From assembly GCA_025531455.1 (NCBI GenBank), contig JAMYHL010000014.1, positions 620,001 through 684,000 of the forward strand: DNA of 64,000 nucleotides, given 5' to 3'. The notes under the pieces are model-generated. The model was not told the origin of the DNA. It worked only from the letters and a program-made list of their open reading frames with translations, and ran no database searches. Below, piece after piece: positions 45,060 to 56,909 of this stretch. The position numbers and the translations under genes are program-made. Source of the stretch: Apiotrichum sp. Y4204 (Eukaryota > Basidiomycota > Tremellomycetes > Trichosporonales > Trichosporonaceae). Within the stretch, counting starts at the first letter, position 1. Each line of letters begins with the position of its first letter.

Positions 45060-48000
45060 TTATTCATCGTCTAGATCGTCACTGATATCGTCGTAACTGT
45101 AGATGCCCATGTGCATGGACGCAGGGGCCAACACAGTCTGGTCAAAGTCGGAAGGCGTTGGCGTTTGTTGTGGAGATCGTGGGCCAACGAATGGTTCAAA
45201 CGGCTGGTGGTTAGCGGAGCCGCTTCGGTCGTCGAGGTCGTCGAGGTCGTCGCACTCGTCCAGATTGTCGAGGTCATCGAGGTCGTCGATTTCGAAGCCA
45301 TCAAGGTTTCCCTGAGATGTTGTCTGCGGATAGCTTTGGTCTGAATGTGGATCGTAAGCCAACGATGCGATGTCATCACAGAAATCACTGCGGCAGGGAT
45401 AATCGCGGCCCTCTGTGTATTCTGTCGGTGCGTCCAGGCCCTGGATGGTAGTGTGTGTATGAGGGTACTCGTCGTCGAGGTCGTTAATCTCATAATCGTC
45501 GTGTTTGATTGATGGCGGGGTATCATCCTCCCATTCCGAATACAGCCGGTGCTGACTGACGCTGAAAGTGTCCAGCGACGATATACTCAGCGCACCCAAG
45601 GGAAGACCGGGATCGCTTTGCTGAAGGCTGTTCTCGAGATCAATGTCGTCGTCTGGATCGACTGCGTCGCGGGGTGGCTGTTGGAGGACGCAATCGAGAT
45701 CGCGGTTGCCGTACTGTTCCAACTCATCCAAATCATCCAAATCGTCGAAGACGTTCTCTCGCATAGGCGGATAGGGATTATCGATATCATGTTCCAGAGA
45801 TTCTGCTGGATAATTGTCCGACTGCATCCGGTGGAGATTGTGCCGATCTCCCGAGTATGACGCCTTCTGGGTCGAACCTGGAGTGTGGGAGAAATTATGG
45901 AATGCCTGATGGGCTGGGCCATCCTGGTTGGAGGGAACGAGGCTGTTGTGAGACTGAACCAGTGGTGGCTCCCTGCCGCTATCATCCAAGTGATCGTCAT
46001 CGAGATCGTCGAACTCCTCATCTGGAGCCATGTCGAGGTTGGAATTCAGGTCGTGGGCAAGGGAGGACCAGCTGCCGTCGATCGGGACGCGCTCATTCTT
46101 GACGTCCAGCGGTATTGATTCGTAGAGCGTGTCGTGTCCGGTGTCCGCCTGGTACTCATTTGTCTGATACTCCTGATACGTAAACGACGACTCGACGATC
46201 TGAGGACCAATGTCCGATTGGGAGACGGGCTCATCGTCAAGGTGGAGCACCTTGTTGTGGTATTGATGGTGAGGGATGTACCATGCGTCGGAAAGAATAT
46301 GTGAATGCCCAAAGGTCCTATGAGGTGTGCCGAGGATATCCTCGATACTGTCCCCGAGGCTCTCTTCCATATCGTCCTCGTAGTACTCCTCCGCATCCAG
46401 GTCATCCAGGTCGTCATCTGGATCATGCAGTAGCTCGTCGTGAGAGTTCTGCGTTTCCTCGTGGGAATGAGTCTGGGGATGGGGACGTAAAGCGGACGTT
46501 GTGAATGGCTGAGAAGGCATGGGCAGTTGCGTTGGGCTGTCGGCTGGTGAATCGCCCTCACTTTGTAACGTGGACGGCACCTCATGGAAGCTCTCGGGCT
46601 CTTGCAACTGGACGATCAGTACACAGCTCACTAAACGAACTCACTGGAGCCTTAGCAGCACCCTTTTTTGTGTAACCCTGCCTAATCTGCATCCACCCAG
46701 CGAGACCAGTGACAGCTAGGCCGCTGGCAAGTGAATCGCGCAGCTTATCTTCAGCGGACTTATTGTCATCCGCCAACCTCATCCGTTGAAGGTAGGTAGC
46801 GATCTTGTCGATGCACTCCTCTTCGCGTTTCTCCTCCAGCTCCGCCTGCGTGATCGCCGGACTTAACTGCTGCGAATCGTTCTTGTTTCGTTTGGGTTGT
46901 CGAGCGTACGTCTGGAGACGAGCCATGGCATTGGCCTGATGTTTGAGTGCCTTGAACTGCGACGATTGCAACTCCTCAAACAACTCCCGACATTTCCCCA
47001 GAAGCGGGGTGTCATGGCGTGCAGAGAGTGTGAGGAAACAGTTGAAGGCGTCGAAGAGGCCGGAAGGCATGAGCAGGGTAGGCTGGGACTGGTGTAAGAT
47101 TAGCAGACAGCGTTTCTTATCTTACCTCGATGAAGTTGCCGTCAAATACGTAGGGAAAGCGCCTGCCTTTTAGCGCTGTTCTGGGAACTCGCTGCTCACC
47201 GGATCATCTGCAGCCTCATAACCTTCTGCATACCCAGTCCCACTTGGACCAGAACTTCCGCCTCGGCGTCGATGTTGTCCTTGGCAGGCTGTTCAGCCTC
47301 AGGAGTGTCAGGATCTTGGACCTGTGGCGAATGTTGGGTTTCGGCCGTTGAGGGTTGCACTTGCTGTGTTCCTTCCTGTGAGTCCTGTGACGTCTCTGAT
47401 CGTGCTGCATTTTCCTGGGTAGACTGCGACTCTGAGCTGATCTGGGAGGAAGTCTGCTCTCCGAAGATGGCCTCAAAACTGAGTGCGGCAATTTGCGCTG
47501 CTTGAGTCTCCGGATCGAGAACATCTTCTTTTGCTCGCCGTTTGCGCCCTCTTGTCGCAGAGGGAAATGACCACTTGAGGGAGATGTCGATCCGTGTGAG
47601 GCACGCAACCGGCTCGCCCGAGGGAATGATAGGCGCGTCGAGTGTGTCGGAGTGTAGAGCTGACTTTGGGGTGAAGAGAAGTTGGCCACCAGGGGAAGTG
47701 GAGATGAACTCTTGTGGATAGTCGAACCGTTCAACGCCCAGGGCTTTTCGATTCTGGGGATCAGCGAGGCATTTCAGATACCAATGCCATCTCACCAGAA
47801 CGAGCCACTCGCCAACTGCCATCTCCACTTTGTCGCCGATCCGCGCTTTGTCCTGCTCCTCGACCGGCAGTCCACTTGCGTCAATTTCCCATGCGACGAC
47901 GACCTTGCCATTCGTCGGGGGAACAACCTTGATTTCCTCTTCTAGTCCCTTTCCTCGCGGGCTGGGTGGAGCGAGGACGGAAGTCACGGTGGCATGGGGC

Positions 48001-48128
48001 TTGATTCTGAGACGGAGGTGAGGGAATACTTGAGGGTCACTTGAGGAAGCGCCCTGTGCGGGAGCGATGATTGTGATTGTCGCCGAGGAGAGAGGGACGT
48101 TGTATGTTGTGGAGCTGGTCTCGGTCAT
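45060..48128 (-). CDS. Unassigned 985-aa protein with DDLD-repeat acidic tail
   Basis: Four exons (48128-47200, 47162-47126, 47088-46645, 46607-45060) join in phase to 985 residues. I do not recognise the family. Residues 1-200 look folded and beta-rich (ATITIIAPAQG, HLRLRIKPHATVTSVL, VEMAVGEWLVLVRWHWYLK) and include CLTRIDISLKWSFP followed by a basic RGRKRRAK patch. Residues about 310-470 hold RRFPYVFDGNFIESQPTLLM and a charged helix (ELEEKREEECIDKIATYLQRM). The last exon (515 residues) is strongly acidic and disordered. It contains several separate DDLDDLD-type clusters, for example near 46390-46425, 45980-46020, 45720-45755 and 45220-45295, ending DDISDDLDDE. It could be a nuclear or adaptor protein, but function is unknown. 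It lies between two Mg2+-related genes. Confidence 0.72.
45221..45294. repeat. Codon-level GTCGAG repeat inside the DDLD protein
   Basis: The DNA repeats a 9-base unit (gtcgtcgag and variants) about eight times. It encodes the longest DDLDDLD cluster in the minus-strand protein. Growth by replication slippage is likely, since the DNA repeat is nearly exact. Confidence 0.75.
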
Positions 48129-49722
48129 CGGAGCTCTGAGATCTGAGATCTGTCAATATGATGGCGAGGAAAGGGAAGATCACTGTTGTCAAAGGATTAG
48201 ATTAAGAGGTTGAGAATGGGAACTCAGAGATACAAGCTGTTGGACCAGAGAACAGACAACGACAGCCCACACGGAGAAAAAACAGACAAAAGAGGGAGGG
48301 TCAGCGGGAAACTGAGAGGGAGAAGAGGAGTAGATTGAGAAGAGATAACGAGACAACGAAGAGCAGCACATGCAACACAGAGTGGTAAACGACATGAAGC
48401 GATGTACAGTATACTGCTGCACTGCGGGGGAGGGAAGGCAAGCACATTGATAGGACAAGAAAGGACTACGGTTCCCAGCTCTAGGTCAAGCTCCGAGAAT
48501 CCAAGCTATCCAAAGCTATCCAAAGCTATCCAAAGCGGAGGGAAGACACACGGAGATGCACCAGAGAAGGAGAGAGGAACACCCATTCCACCAAGACGCC
48601 GGATTGATGTCGACCCGTCTCTGTACCTCAATGATCAGCAATCTCAACATTATATAAACGGATATCGTGCTGGTGGCCTGGTGGGCAATCCGTCCTCGCG
48701 TCCTCAATCATCATCATCGTTCATGTTCTCGAGATCAGTGCAAAGGATCACTCCAGTGCTCCAGGCAATACCAATATCATCTTGGTTTGCACAGATCGCG
48801 ATGGCTTCTCGTTCACTTCTGATAATCTGTTAAATCTAAAGTTAATCGCCACAACCAACATATTCCAGGTAGAGTGCTGATGATCAGCCAATGCGTCATT
48901 CTAAACCTTATAAGCTCCTGGCGCCCTTGTCCACTATTCGCATGCAATACGAGTTCTACATAGATGCATTAGAAAAAGAGCTGATTACAGGCTCCAATGA
49001 CGCTTGGAGAGCGCGTGTGGATGACCACATCCCAGGATCATCCAGGCCCCATCCTTCTCCAGGGGGCCAGGGACAAGCCGTTCCCGCGGTTCAGGTTGAA
49101 CAGCATGTCCCACATTAGGGAAAAAAAAAAACAGGTGTGTGGCCAGGTGGTGGCCAGAACTGCATTTGGGTGCGCATTGTGCCCATCCACCCGGTATTCT
49201 ACACCATCCACCCACCTCTCTCACTCACCACCACCACTGTCTTTTACTACTAGCACAACACCATCCCTCCTCTGTCCCATTCTCGTTTAATCGCACTGTT
49301 CACTGTCGCCTCGGAAGAGTCTTATTGTCTATCTGAAACGACTGCGCAAAAATCACAACCACAGAGAGACACACATTCCCCCACAGTCTCGAGAACACTG
49401 CGGCCTGCGACCTGCCGCCCTTAATATAACCTGCCTACGTCAACAAGCACACACCCTCAAACTCGGAACATCCAGAAAACCACAAGGTTGTCACCACCTT
49501 CTGCTTCACTTCTCTCTCTCCCCCGCCTCGTCCTCTTGTGAAATCGCTTCCAACGATCTCTGTCAACACCGCACACCCGACTAAACCCGGCGCGCTCGTG
49601 TTTTCGGCCTTGTTCCTTTTCCTGTGATTGTACATTCCGATTAGGTTTCAGTGTTCCATTCATTCCTCTTTCTTCATTTCTTTCTCCTCCATCAGTCCGA
49701 CTTTTGACGGTAAACTCGCAAG
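48129..49722. promoter_or_regulatory. Long divergent intergenic region
   Basis: 1.6 kb of non-coding DNA between the DDLD protein and the CNNM gene. It includes a tandem ctatccaaag repeat, a purine-rich tract (48225-48390) and a pyrimidine-rich leader before the CNNM start (49600-49720). A poly-A run lies at 49119. No gene supported. Confidence 0.5.
48493..48538. repeat. CTATCCAAAG tandem repeat
   Basis: A 10-base unit ctatccaaag occurs three times head to tail after a shorter first copy (gaatccaag). It lies in the long divergent intergenic region. Function unknown. Confidence 0.75.
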
Positions 49723-51923
49723 ATGCCGCCTCTCATATCGCGCCGCGCGGCGTCGGTCCCGACAATCGTCTCCCTCTCCAAGCTGCTCCATGTCATTCCG
49801 GCCATCTTCAGAAGCCAGCCGGTCAAGCGCAGCGGTGAGCTGGTCCTCTCGGCCTCTACCCTGTCTTCCGGGGGAAAAGGTGGTGACAAGGAGGGTGACC
49901 CCAAGATCATGGTAATGGGACTACTGTGTATCGGTCTTGTTCTCCTCGGAGGTGTCTTTGCGGGGTGAGTTGCTTGTAGCAAATAAGGAAACAGGGTGGG
50001 AGTGAGGGTCGTTGCTAACCCACAGTCTGACCCTGGCGCTGATGGGCTCCGACGATCTCAATCTCCGTGTGCTCGCCGCCTCGTCCGATGACCCCAAGGA
50101 GCGCCGCGATGCGGGCAAGGTACTTCGTCTGCTCAACCGTGGTCGTCACTGGGTCCTTGTTGTGCTTCTTCTTGCGAACGTGGTGCGTAACCTCCGCTTG
50201 CCTCTCCTGTCACGTTGTCCGCCGAGCCTTCGGACTCTTGGCATGGAATTCACTAACATCCCGGCAGATTGTGAACGAGTCCTTGCCCATTTTCCTGCAC
50301 GATGTCTTTGGCGACGGCTTTTCGGCGGTCATCGTGTCGACGATCATGATTGTTATCTTTGGCGAAGTCATCCCCCAGGCCGTGAGTACCCCATTGCTGG
50401 CTACGCTCACCGTCAGATCTGTGTTCGCTATGGTTTGGCCATCGGTGGTGCATGTGCGCCTCTCGTCCACTTCATGATGGTCATCTTCGCTCCCGTTGCA
50501 TGGCCCCTTGCTAAGCTTCTCGACTGGCTCCTTGGCCACGACTCGGGTCACACGTGGGTCGTTTTGATTGTTCCAACTGACTTTGTAGCTACAAGAAGGC
50601 CGAGCTCAAGAGCTTCCTCCAGTTCCACCGCGAGGGCGAGGAGCCGCTCCGCGATGATGAGATCACCATTCTGAACGGTGTCCTGTCGCTCAACGACCGC
50701 CATGTCAAGGAGATCATGACCCCGCTCCAGGACTGCCTTGTCCTCCCGGCGGACAAGGTCCTCGACCACGAGACCGTCGACCACATCCTGATTTCCGGCT
50801 TCTCCCGTATTCCTATCCACGAGCCTGGACAGCCGGACAACTTTATCGGAATGCTTCTTGTCAAGAGGGTGAGTGAGGTGTTTTGTCACCGTAGGCTGAC
50901 ATTAGCTCATCACGTACAACCCCGAGGACGAGCTGCCCGTCAACAAGTTTACCCTCAACTCGCTCCCCGAGGCTGCCCCTGATCTCAACTGTTTCCAGGC
51001 CCTTGACTACTTCCAGACTGGTCGTGCCCACCTCCTGCTCATTAGTGAAACTCCCGGTCGTCGCGGCGGAGGCCTTGGCATCATCTCTCGTGAGTCCATC
51101 ACCGTCGCTGACCGCTAACCCATCAGTTGAGGACCTCATCGAGGAGTGAGTTTACCTTTTGTGCAGCATGCTGACAAACCAGAATCATTGGCGAGGAAAT
51201 TGTGGGTCCCCACATCTGGTGTGCATGTCTGACAACAGATTGACGAGACGGATCGCTACCAGGACAATCACTCGAAGCGCAAGGCTCAGCGCCGTGCGAC
51301 ACAGGAGATTATGCGTAGGTTGCTTTTGCGGGGCCCGCGGAGAGTAGCCACTGACATCAGGCGGCATCATTGAGCGGCAGCGTGTGATCAACGCGTTCTC
51401 GCGTCGCCCTTCGGTATGTTGATACCAAGAAGTGGGCGGTCCGTGCTGACGCCAGAATCAGGGCAACCATTCACGCAACCAGTCGCCGAACCCTGGGCCA
51501 CGTGAGGGCGTCCTCGTCAACCTGACGGACAGTGTCAACCATGCCGAACCGGAAGCGTTTGGTTCGCCGCTGAAAAAAGAGGTGAAACTTGATGGCGAGA
51601 ATGTCACCATAATCACCACCGCCCCCAACGGCGACCAGGCCAAGATTGTCGAACTGCCCGCCGCACAAGAAGGGGACTCGGTCATGGGGGGTGACGAGGA
51701 CACGCCAACTGGCGAGCACAACGAGCGCCAGAACTCGAACGACTCGGACAAGACTGCCAAGCCCAGCACGACCGACAGCGCCGACAAGGCCCAGGCGGCG
51801 GACGACGACTCGTCTCCCGACACGCCGACGACAGCCAGCGACGCTGCCTCGTCGAACACGGACGCAAAAAAGACAAATGGCAACAGCAAGCGGCGCAAGG
51901 GCAAGGGTAAGAATCGCAAGTAG
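49723..51923 (+). CDS. CNNM/Mam3-like CBS-pair membrane protein
   Basis: Eleven exons (49723-49964, 50026-50182, 50268-50381, 50417-50553, 50589-50868, 50906-51089, 51127-51145, 51183-51201, 51239-51314, 51361-51413, 51456-51923) give 582 residues. A hydrophobic N-terminal segment leads into the DUF21 domain (GLTLALMGSDDLNLRVLA, PIFLHDVFGDGFSAVIVST, IFGEVIPQAICVRYG). The CBS pair follows (LNGVLSLNDRHVKEIMTP, ILISGFSRIPIHEPG, LEDLIEEIIGEEIIDETDRY). The C-terminus is disordered and ends in a basic KRRKGKGKNRK. Relatives act in Mg2+ efflux or metal homeostasis: animal CNNM, yeast Mam3 at the vacuole. Two 19-base exons encode the conserved LEDLIEEIIGEEI. Confidence 0.9.
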
Positions 51924-51937
51924 TGCGGAGCCCGGAA

Positions 51938-52823
51938 ATGCAGCTAGCTCCAGCTGCATTACCCCTCCCAACAAGTTTATCTAGCATGCATTAGTGTTGC
52001 GGCTTACTGGTAGTGTCTGAGCAGGCGCTGCGGGAGCCGTTCCCAACGTTCGAAGAGTTCAAGGCTGCCGCGCTCGCGTTTATTGCAAAGTACGGTGAGA
52101 GGCGCACGCTGGAACCAGGGCCGGCAAGGACAAATGCGGGGTGGGAGTGGAGGAGCGTGCAGTCCAAGGTGAGCCGGGGCGAGCGCGAGGGGAGTGAGCG
52201 CTGAGCGCTGAGCGCTGAGCGGCGAGCGCCGAGCAACGCGCAGCGCACAGCGCGCATCACGCAGCCAGGGAACTGACAGCAGTGGAGCGGGGAACAGGGC
52301 TACATGTGTCGGCGGGTGATTCTGCCCGTCACGCCGCGCAGCAGCACGCCAGCCGAGCTGGAGGACGAAGAAGACGACGACCCGGCGGCGGTCGCCCCGC
52401 GCGCAACGGAGCGGATCGAGGGCGAGCTGAGCGTCGTGTACAGCCCGAGCTATCGCGTGCCGGCGCTGAGTGTGCGCGCGTGGGATGCGCGTAAGTGTAC
52501 AAAATACAGGAGGTAGCTGATGGGCAGAGGGCGTGCCCCTCCCTCTTGGAGATATTGTGAGATATTTCCTTCGCGGTGCGGATGGCCATGACCATAATGG
52601 ACGGGAAGACGCGGTCATGCTCCCTGGTGCGGCGTTCCCCCTCCTCCAGGCGGGCGAGCACGCCGTCACGGGCCAAGGCGTGTGGAGCGTGCATCCGTGC
52701 GAGGTGCGGGGTGCGGTTGCGGAGATTGTTAGGGAGAATAAGGAGAATACAGAGGAGACGGGGGTGCGCTGGCTCGAGGCGTGGTTTATGCTCAGCGACT
52801 CTGTGGTTGTTCTGACGCAGTAA
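51938..52823 (+). CDS. ATG10: Autophagy E2-like enzyme Atg10
   Basis: Four exons (51938-51974, 52014-52168, 52283-52490, 52528-52823) give 231 residues, or 219 from the second start. Atg10 segments: FPTFEEFKAAALAFI, WEW, GYMCRRVILPV, ELSVVYSPSYRVPALSVRAW, QGVPLPLGDI, and the catalytic-site VWSVHPCEV with its cysteine, then WFMLSDSVVVL. Atg10 transfers Atg12 to Atg5 in autophagosome formation. Splicing the first intron (51975-52013) joins A to TG and creates the ATG that opens MSEQALREPF. An in-frame ATG at 51938 would add 12 residues. The first exon starts only 14 bases after the CNNM stop. Intron 2 contains a heptamer repeat. Confidence 0.82.
52195..52235. repeat. GCTGAGC heptamer array in ATG10 intron 2
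   Basis: gagcgct units follow one another three to four times, then diverge (gagcggcgagcgccgagc). The array is wholly within an intron. Confidence 0.8.
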
Positions 52824-52931
52824 GAATGGGATTCTCATGGTAATATATGCATTGTATAAAATGTAACCAACCGCTACCGTCTCGTCTACAGTCTGGGAGA
52901 AAGTCAGCACGAGTCTGTGGAAATTGTAATC

Positions 52932-55900
52932 TCACCCAAGAGCGCGCATGATGACATAGCCGAGCGTGACGATGATAAAGCCTGCGAGGATGGTGGCGGG
53001 GATACCGTTCTTGAGAAAGTCGCCCGCGTTGATGAAGCGGTGTCCGAGCTTGTTCTCCTGCGTGATCGCCGTCATGTTCGGGAAGCCCGAGACGGGGAGA
53101 CCCATGCCCGCCGAGCAGATGAGGGCCGTGGCCATGATGAGCAGGCGTGGGTGCGGGTCGGGGAGCGAGTTGCCGATGCGCTCGGCGATGGGCACGAGGA
53201 GCACCGCCGCGATTGTGTGCGAAATGCTGGGGGTTAGTAAGTTGCTCATCTTTTATTACTCACAATGTGGCAATCACAAGGGCAATGGACGAGAACACGA
53301 CCAGGATACTGTACAGCCCCATGCCGTCGACAAGACGCATGAGGACGTGGTCCATCGACTCGAGGAGACCCGACGAGAGGACCGCCTTGCCGAGCGAAAT
53401 GCCGCCCATGGCGAGGAAGACGATCGGCCACTGGAAGTCGTGGAAGTCCTCCTTGCGCAGGATGCCCGTGCCGAAGAAGGCCACAAGCGGGATAATGGCA
53501 ATGATGCCCATGTCGCCGACCCAGTGCTCGACGTTCTTCTCAATGCACCACAGCGCAATGGTCAGCAGCGTGACAAAGAGGACATAGTAGTGGCGCTTAG
53601 TGAGCGAGTCCGTGTTCTTGCGCATCCGCGGGATACGCAGCGAGCTGTCCCAGCGGTAGTTGACGTGGAGGAACGCCCAGATGACGAGAATCGACGTAAT
53701 GCCGACCGGGAGCGAGATGGCAAACCACTCGAGCCAGGTGAGCTCGGGGACCATCGATCCCAGCGCGATGAGGTTCTGGGGAGACGAGATCGGCGACGCC
53801 TGCCCACCAATGTTGGAGGCGAGCGCAATGGCAATGATCAAGCACTTGGAAAAGACAGACCGTGGGGGAAGCTCGTCAAGAATCGGGCGGACGAGCGCGT
53901 AGCACAGCGTCGGGGCTGCAACGTTACTGATCCACATGGACGCAAACGTCGCGACAAACATGAGGACGAGCAGGACGACGGACGGATTGCTGCCGGCGGC
54001 ATTCAGAACCCTTGACGCAGTCATGTGGTCAAGGCGGGTGCGCGACAGGCCGGCGGCGATGGTGAAGCCACCAATGAGCAGCATGATAGTCGGGGAAAAC
54101 ATCTGGGCGAAGATGTATCTAATCATCAGCATAGAACCAACCGCTCTACTCACTTTGTAGCTTCGTTGGCAGGCAGGCGGCGATCCTCCTTGTCATCCGA
54201 ACGGAGGACGCGGAGAACAACAACAAGCAACGGCACGGCGAGCGAAGTGACAAACAGCGGGATGGCCTCAGTCGCCCAGAGGATGGTACAGAAGGTAAGA
54301 AGCGCGAGACAGTTGCTCTCCTCGACACGGTCCATCGGCTGTGTCCAAATAATGATCTGCATGGCGATGATGGCGATGACAAAGATGAGAGCACGCTTGC
54401 CGAGCCACCGCGGGAGGTTGACGCGGCCACAGGGGGTGTTGAAGCCGCGCTTCGGGCGCTCGAACGCCGGCAGCTCCTCCTCGGGCTCGACAGAGCGGAA
54501 GATTCCCTGCCCGCGGCGATCGGACACCATCTGCGACCACACGGTCTCGCGGTCCACAACGATACGCTCGCGAAGCTGGGCACGCAGCTGCTCCTTGGCG
54601 AGCTCCTCGTCGCCCGCCACAACGACGCGGCGGTAGAGGAACAGGGTCTTGGAGAGAAGCCGGTCGAGTTCAGCCTTGGCGTCTGACGTCCACGGCAAGC
54701 TGGGGAGCACCTTGTCGTCAATGTACTGCTTCTTGAGCTTAGAGTTTGTGTTCTTGTCGTATTTCTTGAGGATCTTCTCAAAAGCGGTAAAGTTGAGATC
54801 GACATACTGCTTGAGAGCGTAAAAGTCGAGCCAGATCGCAGAGATGCGCTTCTTCATGCCGATGCGGAGCACAGTAGCATAGTCCGAGTTACCGGTCCAC
54901 GCATAGAACGCGGGCTTTGGCTCGCCGTGCTCCTCGTCGTGCGCGAGCTGGTCCTTGAGCCAGTCGGGGTACGTCGAGGGGTCCATGAGCGCGAGGCCGA
55001 GCTTGGACACGCGGCGCTGGCCGCGGAGCCATCCGAGGCCGGTGGAGATGGAGGAGAGCGACGCGCGGCGGTCGGGTATGTCGTCGACGGACGAAATCTC
55101 AGACAGCGCGCGACGGGGACGCGTGCGGCTCGAGGGCGAGGTCGGCGGCTCGTCGGAGGTATACGCGATGGAGCGGGAGCGCTGGCGGGATCCAGCCGTG
55201 CGCACTGGGGCCGGGAGGGTGGACTCGAGAATGTCGGCGGCGTCGCTCGAGACGCCGCGCTGCATGCCGGGCAGCATGCCAAAGACGGATCCACGCTTCC
55301 CGCGCGACGGGCTCTGGGGGACACGGGGGAGCAGCCCGTGCTCCTCGTCAAAGTCGTCGTCGTCCTCATCGACTTCACGGATGACCTCGTCGTCGTTGTG
55401 GAGCTCACGCAGCTCAATCGAGTGCACCTCGTCCTCGAGCGTGTTCTCCGTCGCGCGCAGCTCCTTGAGCTTGCTCTCGTAGAAGGTCACCACCTTCTTC
55501 AGCTCCTTGTCGAGGGCAGCGCGGAACTGCTCCGGCGTCGCCCACTTGGTGCTCCCGGGGCGGTGCGTCGGGAGGATGGGTTGTCCCTCGGCATGCTGCT
55601 GTGTTGCGAGATACGTCGGGTCCAGGGGAACCGAGGGGAAGAGCTTCTTCAGCGCATCGTAGCTGGGGTCAGTGCTGCCCGAGACTGATGGGGTCGGGCC
55701 GCAAAGCCCCACGACATCAGTACTCACTCTACATAGTGGTCCCACCACTCGACGTTACTGTTGAGCTCGAGAAGCGTGCTGCGACGGGGTTAGCGAGCGT
55801 CCGAAGCGAGCGCGACGCGGCTGCGGCCGGGGCGGGGGTATGCGTAGGGACTCCAGAAGGCAGGCGCGACCAGACCCCAGCGCTTGATGCGCGCTGGAAC

Positions 55901-56031
55901 GATCCGTGTTGCCCGTTTGAAAGCAATCGCAACCCGCGGCCCCCGATACCTGGCACCGCGGCTGGCGTTTCCAGCTCCAGTTCCATTTCCACGCCGCGTC
56001 TCATTTTCTTTTGCACGTACCCGAACTTCAT
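52932..56031 (-). CDS. PHO91: SPX-domain phosphate transporter Pho91
   Basis: Five exons (56031-56021, 55778-55728, 55662-54154, 54118-53264, 53226-52932) give 906 residues. The first exon is only 11 bases. It restores the SPX start MKFGTLLELNSNVEWWDHYV followed by YDALKKLF. The SPX domain (to about residue 310) binds inositol pyrophosphates. A long acidic and serine-rich insert sits inside it (DEDDDDFDEE). The rest is an anion:Na+ symporter-type membrane domain with SNVAAPTLCYALV, NIGGQASPISSPQN, VFLAMGGISLGKAV, FISHTIAAVLLVPI and GLPVSGFPNM. Pho91 is a low-affinity phosphate transporter, vacuolar in budding yeast. It converges on ATG10 with 108 bases between stops. Confidence 0.93.
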
Positions 56032-56909
56032 GATGTCTCCAGTCTGGGCGATGCGCGCGTTCTGCCAGGTCCAGTGCGCGCTGGTGTAGTGAGGATGGGG
56101 GTTGAGGGGCGCGAGCTCGATATCCTCGTCGTCGTGCGGGAGGGCGACGGGCTGGCTGCTGCTGCTGCTGCTGCGGAGCTGGAGCTGGCGGAGCTGGAGG
56201 CTGAGGCTGTCGCCGAGCCGGGCGAGATGCGAGGTGAGGGACAAGATGACGGATGGGGAGAAGGGATCACGCGAGCAAAGGGAGCATGGGTGAGATGGAG
56301 GTGGGGTGGGCAGCTGAGCGGCGAGCAGAGCAAGGAGGGGGACGAGTTTGGAGGATGAAGATAGCGGTGAGGGATGAGGATGCGGATGGACGAATGACGA
56401 CCAAAGGGGGGGTGGATACTGTACTGGTTCGTGGGCGGCAGAGGACGAGGGCCTGGGGGTGGCTTGGCAGAGCGGAGACAGAGCTCAGAGGCTCAGGATG
56501 CAGCGCACACAAACGTGGGTGGAGGGGAGCCAACCTTGCAACCTTTTCGGGCCCCTATCATTTCAGGCATCCGGGCATTTAGCATTCAGCATTCAGCTCA
56601 CACGACCATGGACGACCAATCTGGATCCAATCTGTGTGTCTCATCGCTCGCTAGCATTGATCTGGATCCTATCCATAGATCCACGGTATGCACCGCTGTT
56701 GCACATGCTGCAGACGACCCAGCATACATTCCCGATAGACAGATATCATTCCTTGTGAAAAATAATTCCATACCTTATCACTTCAAACCTGACAACGACT
56801 GAAAGTCATCGATCGGGTCCTGTGGCGCAAGGACGTCCGTGCTGATCCACATGATCCTTACGAGCCTAAGCTGAATCCCTGTATTGTCCTGTCCACACTA
56901 TCCAGCTAT
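56032..56909. promoter_or_regulatory. PHO91 upstream region
   Basis: 878 bases of non-coding DNA between the PHO91 start and the reductase stop. The PHO91 frame has no in-frame upstream ATG needed. A tgctgctgctgctgctg run lies at 56156-56172. I looked for the Pho4-type CACGTG/CACGTT core near the start and saw none. The 56500-56800 part is AT-richer. Confidence 0.45.
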
